Under the pieces are notes generated by a model. It saw only the letters and a program-made list of their open reading frames with translations. It ran no database searches and was not told where the DNA came from. The translations under genes and the position numbers were made by a program. DNA of 64,000 nt from Dyadobacter sp. CY326 (GTDB taxonomy: Bacteria; Bacteroidota; Bacteroidia; Cytophagales; Spirosomataceae), in the NCBI RefSeq assembly GCF_021390515.1, contig NZ_JAJUXI010000009.1, positions 62,001-126,000 on the forward strand. Direction: 5' to 3'. Shown piece after piece: positions 36,000-48,282 of the stretch (its first letter is position 1; each line of letters opens with the position of its first letter).

Positions 36000-37811
36000 T
36001 TATTTCTCAATGTCGATACCCATCATACGCATCAATTCCGACGCATTGAAACTTTTGCAAATGCCATTGTGCAGCCTGTAATCAAACAGCAATTGCCCAT
36101 TTTCAACATCAGACCTGAAATGGAAATTATGGACATAATTTTCTGTCGCGCCCCATTCTCCGAGCTCCAAATCATGCGTGGAAACCAGTCCTGATGCCTT
36201 TTTTGAATGTAATTGCCGGATCAATGCTTCGGCGCCGCGATGGCGGTCGGAGGAATTCGTTCCCTTTAAAATTTCATCCAATAAATAGAATACAGGTGCG
36301 GAGTCATTTTCGTCAGCCAATTGCAGCAGTCTTTTCAACCTTTTTAACTCCGCATAAAAAGACGAAGTGCTTTCTTCGAGAGAATCTTGCGTCCGCATGC
36401 TGCTGAAAACGCGCACTGGCGAACATACAAAGCTTTTGGCACTCACCACAGCGCCCATTTGCGCAAGCACAAAATTAAGCCCAATGGTGCGCAAGAATGT
36501 GCTTTTCCCCGACATATTGGAGCCCGTCACCAATATCGTATGACCCGTTCCGGAAACTTGAAAATCGTTACTGATGCGGCGATCCAATGGAATGAGCGGA
36601 TGGCCCATTTCAGTTGTATTTATTTGAAATTCAGGGGAATCAACAACATTAGGAGCAATGTATGCAGGATTCGCAAACGCGTGTCCGCCCAGGCTGTTCA
36701 TTGCTTCCGCATCCGCAAGGACTTCCAGCCAATCCGCTAATTTGTCGTGATAAGTTTGTTTCCAGCTTTCCAGTCCTGCAAGACAATGAATGTCCCACAG
36801 CGTTGGAATGCCTACAAAGAGTGAGAAAAAGATATTATTTCGATAATCCAGTCTCGCAAAAAGTGTCCCAACTTGCTTCAACGCGTTGGAAGAATCCGCA
36901 ATGCGAACTTTGCGATCGAGCCACCATTGCGACTGATAAGGAAAGGATTGCGCCACTTCCAGAATTTCGCCATAGGAAACCAATGTTTTCCCTAACTCGG
37001 CTGTCCGGTTGGTAACGGATTCAACGTAGGCCTTAAACCGCGCGATCAGCACGGCATTCACTGCAATGCACAATAACAAGGTGAAAGCTGGCAAAACAGA
37101 CGCCAAATAAAGGATGGCAACGACGACTGTAATGACACTAAACCAGCGAAAGGGCAAAAGCGAGGCCAGTTTTTTATCCATGAATTCCGTAGACCAGCTC
37201 CTGAAATCACCCAGATGCTCCGCAGCATGTTCGTGCAGCAATGCTGTCGCTTCCAATGACTGTATCAATTCAGGATGCTTGCCAAACTCGGCGGCCGCTT
37301 CCTGGCGAAGCTTGATTTCTTTGACATCTGCGTGGTTTTTCAGCCAGTTCGCAAGTCGTCGGCTTCCTTCCGCAGTGCGCGTCCGGTTCAGGAGCTTGTA
37401 AAGCGAATAATCGCCAAATATGTCCAGATCGCTGCCAAATGCGTGTTCTTTTTCCTGAAACTGCAATCCTGAATCTGATCTGGTGAAGCGGAATGACAGT
37501 CTGTTGAGCTCGTCGGTGTTGATAATGCCCAGGTTTCGCTGGAACTCGCGCAACTTGCGCGCCGCTTGCTGGCGACGCATGGAAATCAAGAAAATAAACA
37601 GCGAACCGAATGCGACTAATCCCCAAAGCGGCTGATTTTGGTTATTCCAAAGCCATAGAAAGAAGATTATCGAGAAAAAAACGAACAACCTCGCAATGGC
37701 CAGCTGATTGAAGTTTTTCAAGGCATCGGCTTCTGCAATGCCAGCTTTGTTTTTTTCGGATTCAAAAAATGCTTGTGGGGATTTGTGGGTTATGCTGCTG
37801 TTTTCCATCAA
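36000..37811 (-). CDS. Membrane-anchored MutS-like ATPase
   Basis: 603 residues. The C-terminal 200 residues are a clear MutS ABC-type ATPase: Walker A VTGSNMSGKSTFLRTIGLN near residue 428, FSSMRTQDSLEESTSSFYAEL, Walker B FYLLDEILKGTNSSDR, and the final STHDLEL. The N-terminal mismatch-recognition and connector domains of MutS1 and the Smr domain of MutS2 are absent. Instead there are hydrophobic pairs near residues 35-75 and 220-260 that look like membrane helices. Such membrane MutS-like proteins recur in Bacteroidota; function unknown. Its start overlaps the ABC exporter stop by 4 bases. Confidence 0.85.
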   Translation of the reverse strand: MMENSSITHKSPQAFFESEKNKAGIAEADALKNFNQLAIARLFVFFSIIFFLWLWNNQNQPLWGLVAFGSLFIFLISMRRQQAARKLREFQRNLGIINTDELNRLSFRFTRSDSGLQFQEKEHAFGSDLDIFGDYSLYKLLNRTRTAEGSRRLANWLKNHADVKEIKLRQEAAAEFGKHPELIQSLEATALLHEHAAEHLGDFRSWSTEFMDKKLASLLPFRWFSVITVVVAILYLASVLPAFTLLLCIAVNAVLIARFKAYVESVTNRTAELGKTLVSYGEILEVAQSFPYQSQWWLDRKVRIADSSNALKQVGTLFARLDYRNNIFFSLFVGIPTLWDIHCLAGLESWKQTYHDKLADWLEVLADAEAMNSLGGHAFANPAYIAPNVVDSPEFQINTTEMGHPLIPLDRRISNDFQVSGTGHTILVTGSNMSGKSTFLRTIGLNFVLAQMGAVVSAKSFVCSPVRVFSSMRTQDSLEESTSSFYAELKRLKRLLQLADENDSAPVFYLLDEILKGTNSSDRHRGAEALIRQLHSKKASGLVSTHDLELGEWGATENYVHNFHFRSDVENGQLLFDYRLHNGICKSFNASELMRMMGIDIEK

Positions 37812-39619
37812 TTGCTGTCTGCGGTTTCAAACTGCAATTTGATCAGATTTGCGTACAAACCATTGTCCATAACCGTTAATTGCTGGTGCGTGCCCGATTC
37901 TGCAATGCGGCCCTCGCGGATTACATAGATCATATCCACCTTCCGGATTGTTGCCAAACGGTGCGCTATGACGATTGTCGTGCGGTTTTTCATCAGTTCA
38001 TCCAGGGCAATCTGCACCAGTTTTTCTGATTCGGCATCCAATGAGCTCGTTGCTTCGTCCAGGATCAAAATCTTAGGATCTTTTAAAATTGCGCGGGCGA
38101 TGGCAATGCGCTGGCGCTGTCCTCCGGAGAGCTTGATGCCCCGTTCGCCGACGACGGTTTCGAATTTTTCTGGAAAAGTTTCGATGAATTCCAGCGCGTG
38201 GGCGCGTTTTGCGGCGTCGTAAATATCTTCCCGCGAAGCATCCGGCCTGCCGTAAGAAATGTTTTCATAAATAGTCCCGCCAAAAAGCATCACTTCCTGC
38301 GGCACAATAGCAATGTTTTTCCGAAGTTCCGTTAAGCCGAATGCAGTCAGCGGTTTGCCGTCAATGAGAATGTTGCCCGTCTGGTGATCGTAAAAGCGCA
38401 TAAGCAACTGGATAATCGTCGACTTACCGGCTCCACTATAACCAACCAAAGCGATTTTCTCACCGGCACGGATTTGAAATGAAATGCCCTTCAACACCGG
38501 GAGGTCGGGGCGGGAAGGATAAGAAAAATGAACGTCCTGATAGACGATATTTCCTTCGATTGGACTGGCAGAAACATTTCTGGCCGTTTCAAGATCAAGC
38601 TCCGGAGTTTCTTCCAATATTTCGAAAATCCTTTCCGAAGCGCCAATAACGCGGTTTATCTGCGCATACAAATCGCCCATCCCGCTAATGGAAGCGCCAA
38701 TAAATGTCGTGTAAAGAATGAATGTAAAAAGATCAGAAAGCCCAAATTCGCCCGCCTGAACCAATCCCGCGCCATACCAGATCACGCCGACGATCCCGCC
38801 AAAAAGTGCGAAAATGACAAACGAAACAAAACCACCGCGGAATGCTGCTGCATAAAGTGAAAGGTCCACCACTTTTTTCAATATCGCCTGATAACGATTC
38901 ACTTCCAGCGGCTCATTGGTGAATGCTTTGACCACATTAACAGACTGCAAAGTCTCTTCCACAACCACATTGGCCGCAGCGAGCTGATCCTGCACTTTTT
39001 TAGAAAGTCGGCGTTGATGGCGACCGAAAAATACAGAAGCGATAACCAGAACGGGAAATGTGGCCAGCATGAAAAGGGTAAGTTTCCATGAAGTGTAAAA
39101 AAGTATGGAAACACCCACGATCAAAGTCGCAACTTGTCTGAAAACCTCTGCTAATGTGAAGGAAAGCAATCCTTGCAGCTGAGAAACGTCGGATGTAATC
39201 CTGCTCGTCAGCTCACCCACGCGGCGTTGTTCCAGAAATGAAATGGGCAATGTGATGATTTTGGTAAAAACATCTGACCGAATGTTGGTCATCGCCAGCT
39301 CGCTGACTTTTGTAAAAAGATAAACCCTGAAATAGGAAAACACGGCCTGGCAAATCAAGACGAGAAACAGGAATAGGGTGATCTGATTGATCGTATAGGG
39401 CGATTTGCCTTCGATAACCTCGATAATGCTCCCGACTAATTTGGGAAATGCAAGCGATGTGGCGGTGGAAAGTGCAAGAAATATGAGCCCTATGAAAAAG
39501 CTGACCCGGTAAGGCCGGAGATATTTTAGAAGATCAAGCGTCGTTTTAAGCCCCTGCCAGCTTATTTTTCTCACCGCAAAAGGCGATGTCTGTTCGGGAT
39601 TTGTGTCACTGTCGGCCAT
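37808..39619 (-). CDS. ABC exporter, fused permease and ATPase
   Basis: 603 residues from the ATG at 39619 (MADSDTNPEQTSP); a start 10 codons upstream is possible. Type IV exporter half-transporter: six helices at about 30-330, then an ATPase with Walker A VGYSGAGKSTII, signature LSGGQRQR, Walker B ILILDEATSSLD and the switch histidine in VIAHRL. Closest in layout to MsbA/BmrA-type homodimers that export lipids or drugs. Coupled by a 4-base overlap to the membrane MutS-like gene. Confidence 0.9.
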   Translation of the reverse strand: MADSDTNPEQTSPFAVRKISWQGLKTTLDLLKYLRPYRVSFFIGLIFLALSTATSLAFPKLVGSIIEVIEGKSPYTINQITLFLFLVLICQAVFSYFRVYLFTKVSELAMTNIRSDVFTKIITLPISFLEQRRVGELTSRITSDVSQLQGLLSFTLAEVFRQVATLIVGVSILFYTSWKLTLFMLATFPVLVIASVFFGRHQRRLSKKVQDQLAAANVVVEETLQSVNVVKAFTNEPLEVNRYQAILKKVVDLSLYAAAFRGGFVSFVIFALFGGIVGVIWYGAGLVQAGEFGLSDLFTFILYTTFIGASISGMGDLYAQINRVIGASERIFEILEETPELDLETARNVSASPIEGNIVYQDVHFSYPSRPDLPVLKGISFQIRAGEKIALVGYSGAGKSTIIQLLMRFYDHQTGNILIDGKPLTAFGLTELRKNIAIVPQEVMLFGGTIYENISYGRPDASREDIYDAAKRAHALEFIETFPEKFETVVGERGIKLSGGQRQRIAIARAILKDPKILILDEATSSLDAESEKLVQIALDELMKNRTTIVIAHRLATIRKVDMIYVIREGRIAESGTHQQLTVMDNGLYANLIKLQFETADSN

Positions 39620-39712
39620 TAAAATTTGATATAGTGCATATGGTAACACATATTTTGAGAATAATATTCAAATATGCGCGGTGAGGCTGCAAAAGTAAGT
39701 AAGATAGGGAAA

Positions 39713-40801
39713 CTATTGCACTGCAACTTCCTTGGAAGAAGAATTCTGCGCTTTCACCGACCGCTTTTTGTAAGCATTGCGGATGAGCTTATTAGCGGGA
39801 GCTTCGATCAGTTTATTGACCAAAAAGGCAATGATGACAACAAAAGCAATGGTTATGAGCAGCGCAGGATAAATGTTTAAGTGCAAGGTGTCCGTCAAAA
39901 TTGCTAAAAGCCGCATGCCGACATATTGATGGATTAGATAAAGACAATAGGAAATTTTGCCAAAAAAAAGCAATGCGGATTTGTTGAGGAATGCGAGTTT
40001 GCCAAAAATTGCAAGCGCAAAAACAATGTGATAAAACGCCAGAACAGCATAATGTTCCATTGGCGTCACGTGATATTGCGACCGGCCTCCGTAATAATGC
40101 AAATAACAAGCAGCAAAAAGGCTGAAAAGGATCAATGCTGAGTTTCTGAAAACATTTTTGCCGTCTCTGATCAAATAGAAAAGGATGCCCGAGAAAAAAA
40201 GCGGAAAGTGATTCAATAACTCGATTTTCCTGGTTGCCAGCTCGTAGAATTTGATATAATGACCTGAAAACGTGTGGAATGCAAGAATTGCTAATGTAAG
40301 GAAAAGGCCTGCCGCGACGATGTTTTTGGTATTCTTAGTGATGAGCAGGATAAAAATCCAAAAGTAAAATACCAGCTCGACCAGCAGCGTCCAATAAGAC
40401 TGGTCCATGTATTCTTCACCAAAAAAAATGGACGCCATTGTGACATTGGCAAGAAGCCTTGAAACGCTGAGCAAATGCGGCTCAAAATAGAACATGACAA
40501 GCGCCGTCAGCAGCATGCAGCACCAAAAAGCGGGATACAATCGGGCAAAGCGTGAAACCAGGAAGTCGGGCCAATGCCTAACCCTTGAAATGGTCATGAA
40601 AATGACGAATCCGCTGATCATGAAGAAGATATCAACACCTGTTACACCAAACCGGAATTCCCAGCCGAGCAATGTGCTGTTGGAATTGATGGTAAAGTGG
40701 AACACAACCACCATGATTGCAGCGAGCCCGCGCAATGCGTCCAGTTCTAAAAACCGGGTGCTGGCAATATTTTGGCGGGGTGAATCTTCGATCATAATCA
40801 A
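39713..40801 (-). CDS. Acyltransferase 3 family membrane protein
   Basis: 362 residues, about ten hydrophobic helices. The family start LELDALRGLAAIMVVVFHF contains the conserved Arg-Gly and His of acyltransferase-3 proteins, followed by FMISGFVIFMTISR and SYWTLLVELVFYFWIF. These enzymes O-acetylate or O-acylate sugars of exported polysaccharides. The substrate is unknown; no polysaccharide cluster is adjacent. Starts at 40801 and 40795 are both possible. Confidence 0.88.
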   Translation of the reverse strand: MIMIEDSPRQNIASTRFLELDALRGLAAIMVVVFHFTINSNSTLLGWEFRFGVTGVDIFFMISGFVIFMTISRVRHWPDFLVSRFARLYPAFWCCMLLTALVMFYFEPHLLSVSRLLANVTMASIFFGEEYMDQSYWTLLVELVFYFWIFILLITKNTKNIVAAGLFLTLAILAFHTFSGHYIKFYELATRKIELLNHFPLFFSGILFYLIRDGKNVFRNSALILFSLFAACYLHYYGGRSQYHVTPMEHYAVLAFYHIVFALAIFGKLAFLNKSALLFFGKISYCLYLIHQYVGMRLLAILTDTLHLNIYPALLITIAFVVIIAFLVNKLIEAPANKLIRNAYKKRSVKAQNSSSKEVAVQ

Positions 40802-40958
40802 TTTCCTGACGCGTCAGGTAAAGCACATTGCGTAATGTCCGCAATTTAAATGATTGTCAAGAATAAATGCACAGTGGCTCCAGGCAGAGGAAAATTTCAC
40901 ATTATCAGGAGCGCTTAAATGTAACATTTTCAATGGGTTGTAAAAAATTCTAAAAAAC

Positions 40959-40987
40959 TTGCAAACTTGTAAGCAACCGTGAATTTG
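40959..40987 (+). promoter_or_regulatory. Candidate promoter of the sigma/trans-envelope operon
   Basis: TTG at 40959-40961, an 18-base spacer, then TGAATTTG at 40980-40987 (seven of eight to TAnnTTTG). It lies 34 bases before the sigma factor ATG. Confidence 0.4.
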
Positions 40988-41021
40988 ATTCCGGCGTATA
41001 AGTGATAAAATAGCGAATAGC

Positions 41022-41591
41022 ATGCCCGAGTATACCTCCGCAGTTCTTATTGAACTACTCGACGGCTGTTTACAGAAAAACCGCCGCAGTCAGGAGCTGT
41101 TGTATAAACAGTTTTACGGCTATGCTATGAGTATATGTTTACGCTATACACGCAGCAGGGAAGAGGCGAAAGAAATACTCAACGATGGCTTTTATAAGGT
41201 TTTTACAAAACTAGACAGTTTTGATACAAGCCGTTCATTTAAAACCTGGTTGAGTAGAATTATGATTAACACAGCACTGGATCATTACAGGCAGGAAGTT
41301 CGCCGGGATGTGTTTGACGATGTGGAAGTTGCGGATCATGTAACCGTTGATGAAACGGTGATCAGCAAGCTCGCCCATGAGGAGCTTTTGGAGTTGATTC
41401 AAAAGTTAACGCCCGCCTATCGGCTTGTTTTTAGTTTATCGGTCATAGACGGCTATACACACGAAGAAATTGCAGACCAGCTGAATATTTCGGTAGGGGC
41501 GTCAAAGTCGAATTTGTCGCGTGCAAGAGAAAAATTAAGAGAAATGTTATCCAAAATAAATATTGGCGATTATGATAGAGTTACCAGATGA
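41022..41591 (+). CDS. ECF-type RNA polymerase sigma factor
   Basis: 189 residues. Region 2 at about 15-85 (QELLYKQFYGYAMSICLRYT, EEAKEILNDGFYKVFTKL, FKTWLSRIMINTALDHYR) and region 4 at about 120-180 (LTPAYRLVFSLSVIDGYTHE, IADQLNISVGASKSNLSRAR). The 3' end overlaps the next gene by 20 bases, so the two are tightly coupled. The neighbour looks like its membrane-bound anti-sigma factor, and the three genes after it are likely part of the regulon. Confidence 0.93.
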   Translation: MPEYTSAVLIELLDGCLQKNRRSQELLYKQFYGYAMSICLRYTRSREEAKEILNDGFYKVFTKLDSFDTSRSFKTWLSRIMINTALDHYRQEVRRDVFDDVEVADHVTVDETVISKLAHEELLELIQKLTPAYRLVFSLSVIDGYTHEEIADQLNISVGASKSNLSRAREKLREMLSKINIGDYDRVTR

Positions 41592-42990
41592 CGAACTGGA
41601 TAAGCTCTTCAGAAAGTCATCAGAAGAGCTTGATCCACAATTTGATCCGGAGGATTGGAATAGTTTAAAAAAGCGGCTCGACCGGCACGACGGAAAGACC
41701 GCGGGCGGATGGTTAAGAAAATGGTGGTCGTTGGGTGCACTAGCGCTGCTAATCCCGATCGGCTTTGCGGCTTATTATATGACCAAAAGAACTGTTTCAC
41801 AAAATGAAAAAACAAAGCAGAACGTAGCAGCAATAAAGGGCTTACAATCGCAGGAGCCAGCGGCTCCCCCTGTTTCTAGCAAAGAAGAGCAAGTCCAGGA
41901 GCCAGCGACTTCACCTGTCTCTAGCAAAGAGGAGAAAGTGCAGAAGCCAGCGGCTCCCCCTGTTTCTGGCGAAGAAGGGCAAGCCCAGGAGCCAGCGGCT
42001 TCCCCTGTTTCTAGCAATAACAACATTACCGATTACCAACGCAGGAAAATATTGCCCCGGAGCCAGTCTAAGACAGGCGGAGTGTACTTAGAGCCTAACC
42101 GCTCAAAGCAGGAGGGAGGCGACGGGGCATTTTCCAATAATTCTGGCCAGGTGCGTGATCAACCGGCTGTCGCGTCTGATGTTAAGCCTTTTTCAGAGCA
42201 GACTTTGGCGCAAAATTCAGAGCAACGTTTGCAGCAGAAAGAGCATACAGCTGAGGCCGAGACGCGAATGCTGATTTCAGCGGGGTTGCTTTCCAGCAGG
42301 CCATTGAATTGGAAAAACCAACCTGAAAGTCCGGTTGTCGCATATGATGCTCCGGAAGTTGAACCAGAATCAGTGAAGCCTGAAAAACCGGTTGAGGATT
42401 ATGCCAAATGGGCCGTGCGGTTAGGATATTCACCAGATTTGTCGACCGTTGGATTTAAAAATTTCACCAGACCGGGAGCAGCATTTTCGTTATTGGTTGA
42501 ATATGGATTGTCGCCTAGAATCTATCTGCAAACTGGTGTGGTGCGGAGTGTGAAGGAGTATTCTGCCAATGCAAACGAATACAAATTGTACGATTACGTT
42601 ACGAAAATTAACACGCCGTACGCGGTTGATGGTCAATGCACCATGCTGGAAATTCCGCTGGGATTGCGCTTTAATGTAATGCAAAGAGAACAATCCAAGC
42701 TGTTCGTAGGAGCCGGAGTTTCTTCGTATTATGCTCAGAAAGAGCAATATAAATATCACTATGCCAAATACGTTCATTACCAAAAAGAAGGATGGAAAGG
42801 CAAAACAGGCTGGTTTCTGCTGAGCCACATCAATGCGTCTGTCGGCTATGAACGCAGCATTACTCAAAAATTATCCCTCGTTGCCGAGCCTTACATCCGT
42901 ATCCCGGTGAAAGGAGTCGGTTACGGAAAAGTGAACCTCACGACTGTGGGAATGTGGATATCGTTGCGCTATACACCCGCCTTCAAATAA
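41572..42990 (+). CDS. Putative trans-envelope anti-sigma protein with outer-membrane barrel
   Basis: 472 residues from the ATG at 41572. Four zones are visible. Residues 1-50 are soluble, charged and tryptophan-containing (DDELDKLFRKSSEELDPQFD, WNSLKKRL), as in short cytoplasmic anti-sigma segments. Residues about 52-69 are a single membrane helix (WSLGALALLIPIGFAAYY). Residues about 75-270 are a low-complexity linker with a Pro/Ala/Ser/Glu repeat of 15 residues. Residues about 277-472 have the alternating pattern of an 8-strand outer-membrane barrel, opening with KWAVRLGYSP and closing with WISLRYTPAF. The linker is long enough to cross the periplasm. Overlaps the sigma gene by 20 bases. 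The anti-sigma role is inferred from context. Confidence 0.8.
   Translation: MIELPDDELDKLFRKSSEELDPQFDPEDWNSLKKRLDRHDGKTAGGWLRKWWSLGALALLIPIGFAAYYMTKRTVSQNEKTKQNVAAIKGLQSQEPAAPPVSSKEEQVQEPATSPVSSKEEKVQKPAAPPVSGEEGQAQEPAASPVSSNNNITDYQRRKILPRSQSKTGGVYLEPNRSKQEGGDGAFSNNSGQVRDQPAVASDVKPFSEQTLAQNSEQRLQQKEHTAEAETRMLISAGLLSSRPLNWKNQPESPVVAYDAPEVEPESVKPEKPVEDYAKWAVRLGYSPDLSTVGFKNFTRPGAAFSLLVEYGLSPRIYLQTGVVRSVKEYSANANEYKLYDYVTKINTPYAVDGQCTMLEIPLGLRFNVMQREQSKLFVGAGVSSYYAQKEQYKYHYAKYVHYQKEGWKGKTGWFLLSHINASVGYERSITQKLSLVAEPYIRIPVKGVGYGKVNLTTVGMWISLRYTPAFK
41851..42021 (+). repeat. 45-bp tandem coding repeat, 3.8 copies
   Basis: Units begin at 41851, 41896, 41941 and 41986 (the last is partial, 36 bases). 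Each encodes a variant of QEPAAPPVSSKEEQV. Nucleotide identity between units is high, and differences are mostly single bases. It lies in the linker of the trans-envelope protein. Confidence 0.92.
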
Positions 42991-43029
42991 TGCCGCTTAC
43001 TGAATTATAACTACTAATTTATATTCAAA

Positions 43030-43533
43030 ATGGAGAACGTTAAAGCAGACAAAATGAAGCGCGGCGAATTTTTGAGAAGCCTGGGACTGAGCACTTCCAC
43101 ACTCATGGCTTTCTATTGCCTCGGAACAACCATGACTGCCTGCGGTTCGAGCGATGACGATCCCGAGCCAAACCCAGGAGGCGGAAGCACTAATGGTGTA
43201 ACCGGAACCACGACGGGCAATGCAATCAATTTCACCGTTGACCTTACTAATGATGCAACTAAAAAGCTGAAAACAGCAGGTGAGTCGATCATTTTTGGCG
43301 ATGTATTGGTTGCTTTTTCAACTGCAAATCAATATGTGGCTTTGTCCAAAACCTGTACACACGAGGGAAGCCCTGTTGGTTACAGAAAAGCGCAAAATGA
43401 CATTCAATGCCCGACTCACCAATCAGAATTCGCACTTTCCGGAGCAGTTGAAAAGGGCCCAGCCACCAGCGCGCTGAGAGCCTACAAAACTTCGCTCTCC
43501 ACTGATGGAAATACATTAACAGTTACGGCTTAA
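43030..43533 (+). CDS. Rieske-type 2Fe-2S lipoprotein
   Basis: 167 residues. An N-terminal signal with lipobox TMTACGSS (Cys38) is followed by an acidic, Gly/Thr-rich linker and a small Rieske domain. The cluster ligands are present: Cys109 and His111 in KTCTHEGSP, Cys127 and His130 in QCPTHQSEF. Probably a periplasmic membrane-tethered electron carrier. The second ATG at 43054 (MKRGEFLRSLG) is an equally good start. It is 39 bases after the trans-envelope gene and 15 before the DUF5777 gene. Confidence 0.9.
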   Translation: MENVKADKMKRGEFLRSLGLSTSTLMAFYCLGTTMTACGSSDDDPEPNPGGGSTNGVTGTTTGNAINFTVDLTNDATKKLKTAGESIIFGDVLVAFSTANQYVALSKTCTHEGSPVGYRKAQNDIQCPTHQSEFALSGAVEKGPATSALRAYKTSLSTDGNTLTVTA

Positions 43534-43548
43534 TCTGCCCAAAAAACA

Positions 43549-44436
43549 ATGAAATTACTCCGCCTAATTTTCTTGTTGACTTGTTCAACAACGGTTCTCT
43601 ATGCCCAGGACGACCTGCTTAGCGAACTTTCGAAGCAGGATAGCATGGTAACCGTGCCTGTTGCTGCGACTTTTAAATCCACGCGCGTGGTGAACGGACA
43701 TTCGGTTGAAACGATGAAAAAGAAGCATCTCGACTTTCGGATCTCGCACCGCTTTGGCAGGCTGAATTCCGGGGCTTACCAGTTTTTTGGACTCGACCAG
43801 GCCACAATGCGAATGGGTTTTGAATATGGCTTGACCGACGACTTCATGATTGGCGTCGGGAGGAGCACATCGCAAAAGGTTTATGATTTTTTTGGTAAAC
43901 TAAAAGTGCTGAAACAAAGCTCCGGTGCAAAAAATATTCCGGTGTCCGTGACGCTTTTTGGCGGCATGGGGATTGCCACGATCAATAAGGAGCTCGAATT
44001 TCAGGACAAACTTTATTACACGGCCCAAGTGCTGGTCGCCCGAAAGTTTGGAGAAAGGCTTTCATTGCAGTTGTCGCCCACATTCCTGCACCGTAACAAA
44101 CCGGAAGTGTTAGGAGATGAAAAAGTGCTGCTCGCATTGGGAATTGGCGGACGATACAAGCTTTCCAAACGTGTATCGCTCAACGGTGAGTATTTTTACA
44201 CTGCGCGGGAGAAAAACACCGTGAATGCGCCCTATTATGATTCCATGTCCTTTGGCGTCGACATTGAAACGGGAGGACACGTTTTTCAGCTGCATTTTAC
44301 CAACTCACTGGGAATGATCGAAAAGCAATTTATCGGCGAAACAACCGGCACATGGGGCAAGGGTGACATCCATTACGGATTCAACATTTCCCGCACATTC
44401 AGCTTCGACAAGAAGAATAAGAAAGTAGCAAACTGA
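43549..44436 (+). CDS. DUF5777-family outer-membrane beta-barrel protein
   Basis: 295 residues with a signal peptide (first 19 residues, ending LYAQ). The body is a predicted beta barrel with the DUF5777 landmarks FRISHRFGRLNSGAYQFFGL, then DQATMRMGFEYGLTDDFMIG, and a late HVFQLHFTNSLGMIEKQFIG. The family is restricted to Bacteroidota and typically sits beside YceI and Rieske or cytochrome genes; its function is unknown. Confidence 0.88.
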   Translation: MKLLRLIFLLTCSTTVLYAQDDLLSELSKQDSMVTVPVAATFKSTRVVNGHSVETMKKKHLDFRISHRFGRLNSGAYQFFGLDQATMRMGFEYGLTDDFMIGVGRSTSQKVYDFFGKLKVLKQSSGAKNIPVSVTLFGGMGIATINKELEFQDKLYYTAQVLVARKFGERLSLQLSPTFLHRNKPEVLGDEKVLLALGIGGRYKLSKRVSLNGEYFYTAREKNTVNAPYYDSMSFGVDIETGGHVFQLHFTNSLGMIEKQFIGETTGTWGKGDIHYGFNISRTFSFDKKNKKVAN

Positions 44437-44447
44437 TTCAAAAAACT

Positions 44448-45008
44448 ATGAAATTGCACCTATTATGCATGGTTTTCGTAACCTTGCTCGGTTCCGCATT
44501 GCCTTCTCGCAAGCTTATGGCGCAAGGAATGTTTACCACTTCCGCCGGAAATACCAAGTTTTCTTCGGAGACGCCATTGGAAAATGTGAATGCTGAAAAT
44601 AAGAAATGCCAGGCGATTCTGAACACGGCGAACAGCGAGCTGGCGATTCGGATGAACATGCGGGAGTTTGTTTTTCCAAATAAGCTAATGCAGGAACATT
44701 TCAACGAAAACTACATTGAATCCAGCAAATATCCGACCGCAACATTCAGCGGAAAAGTCACTAATCCGCCGGATTACACGAAGGATGGCGAATATGACGT
44801 GTCAGCAACCGGAAAGTTTACCGTGCACGGCGTTACGAAAGAGCGGACAATAAAAGGTAAAATGAACATTGCGGGAGGCAAAATCACGATCAACTCCGAT
44901 TTCGAAGTGCCGCTTACAGATCATAAAATTGAAGTTCCACAGGTTGTCTTCGTGAAAATAGCGCAAGTCATCAGCGTCAAAGCGCAATATGTGCTTGCTC
45001 CGAGATAG
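44448..45008 (+). CDS. YceI-family periplasmic lipocalin-like protein
   Basis: 186 residues with a signal peptide (first 26, ending LMAQG). YceI fold: repeated beta strands with FPNKLMQEHFNENYIESSKY, PTATFSGKVTN and KFTVHGVTKERTIKGKM. YceI proteins bind isoprenoid or fatty-acid-like ligands, including polyprenyl quinones, in a barrel. Eleven bases after the DUF5777 gene and before a strong terminator, so it closes the operon. Confidence 0.92.
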   Translation: MKLHLLCMVFVTLLGSALPSRKLMAQGMFTTSAGNTKFSSETPLENVNAENKKCQAILNTANSELAIRMNMREFVFPNKLMQEHFNENYIESSKYPTATFSGKVTNPPDYTKDGEYDVSATGKFTVHGVTKERTIKGKMNIAGGKITINSDFEVPLTDHKIEVPQVVFVKIAQVISVKAQYVLAPR

Positions 45009-45026
45009 AGCTTATTAGTTAAAAAG

Positions 45027-45057
45027 AGACTTTCCAGGTTTGAAAACCTGGAAAGTC

Positions 45058-45058
<1 letters not shown>
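45027..45058. terminator. Strong hairpin between the YceI and beta-galactosidase genes
   Basis: GACTTTCCAGGTTT at 45028-45041 pairs perfectly with 45044-45057. It serves both convergent genes and touches the beta-galactosidase stop codon. The core CCAGGTTTGAAAACCTGG looks like a dispersed element and may be more than a terminator. Confidence 0.8.
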
Positions 45059-48282
<3,224 letters not shown>

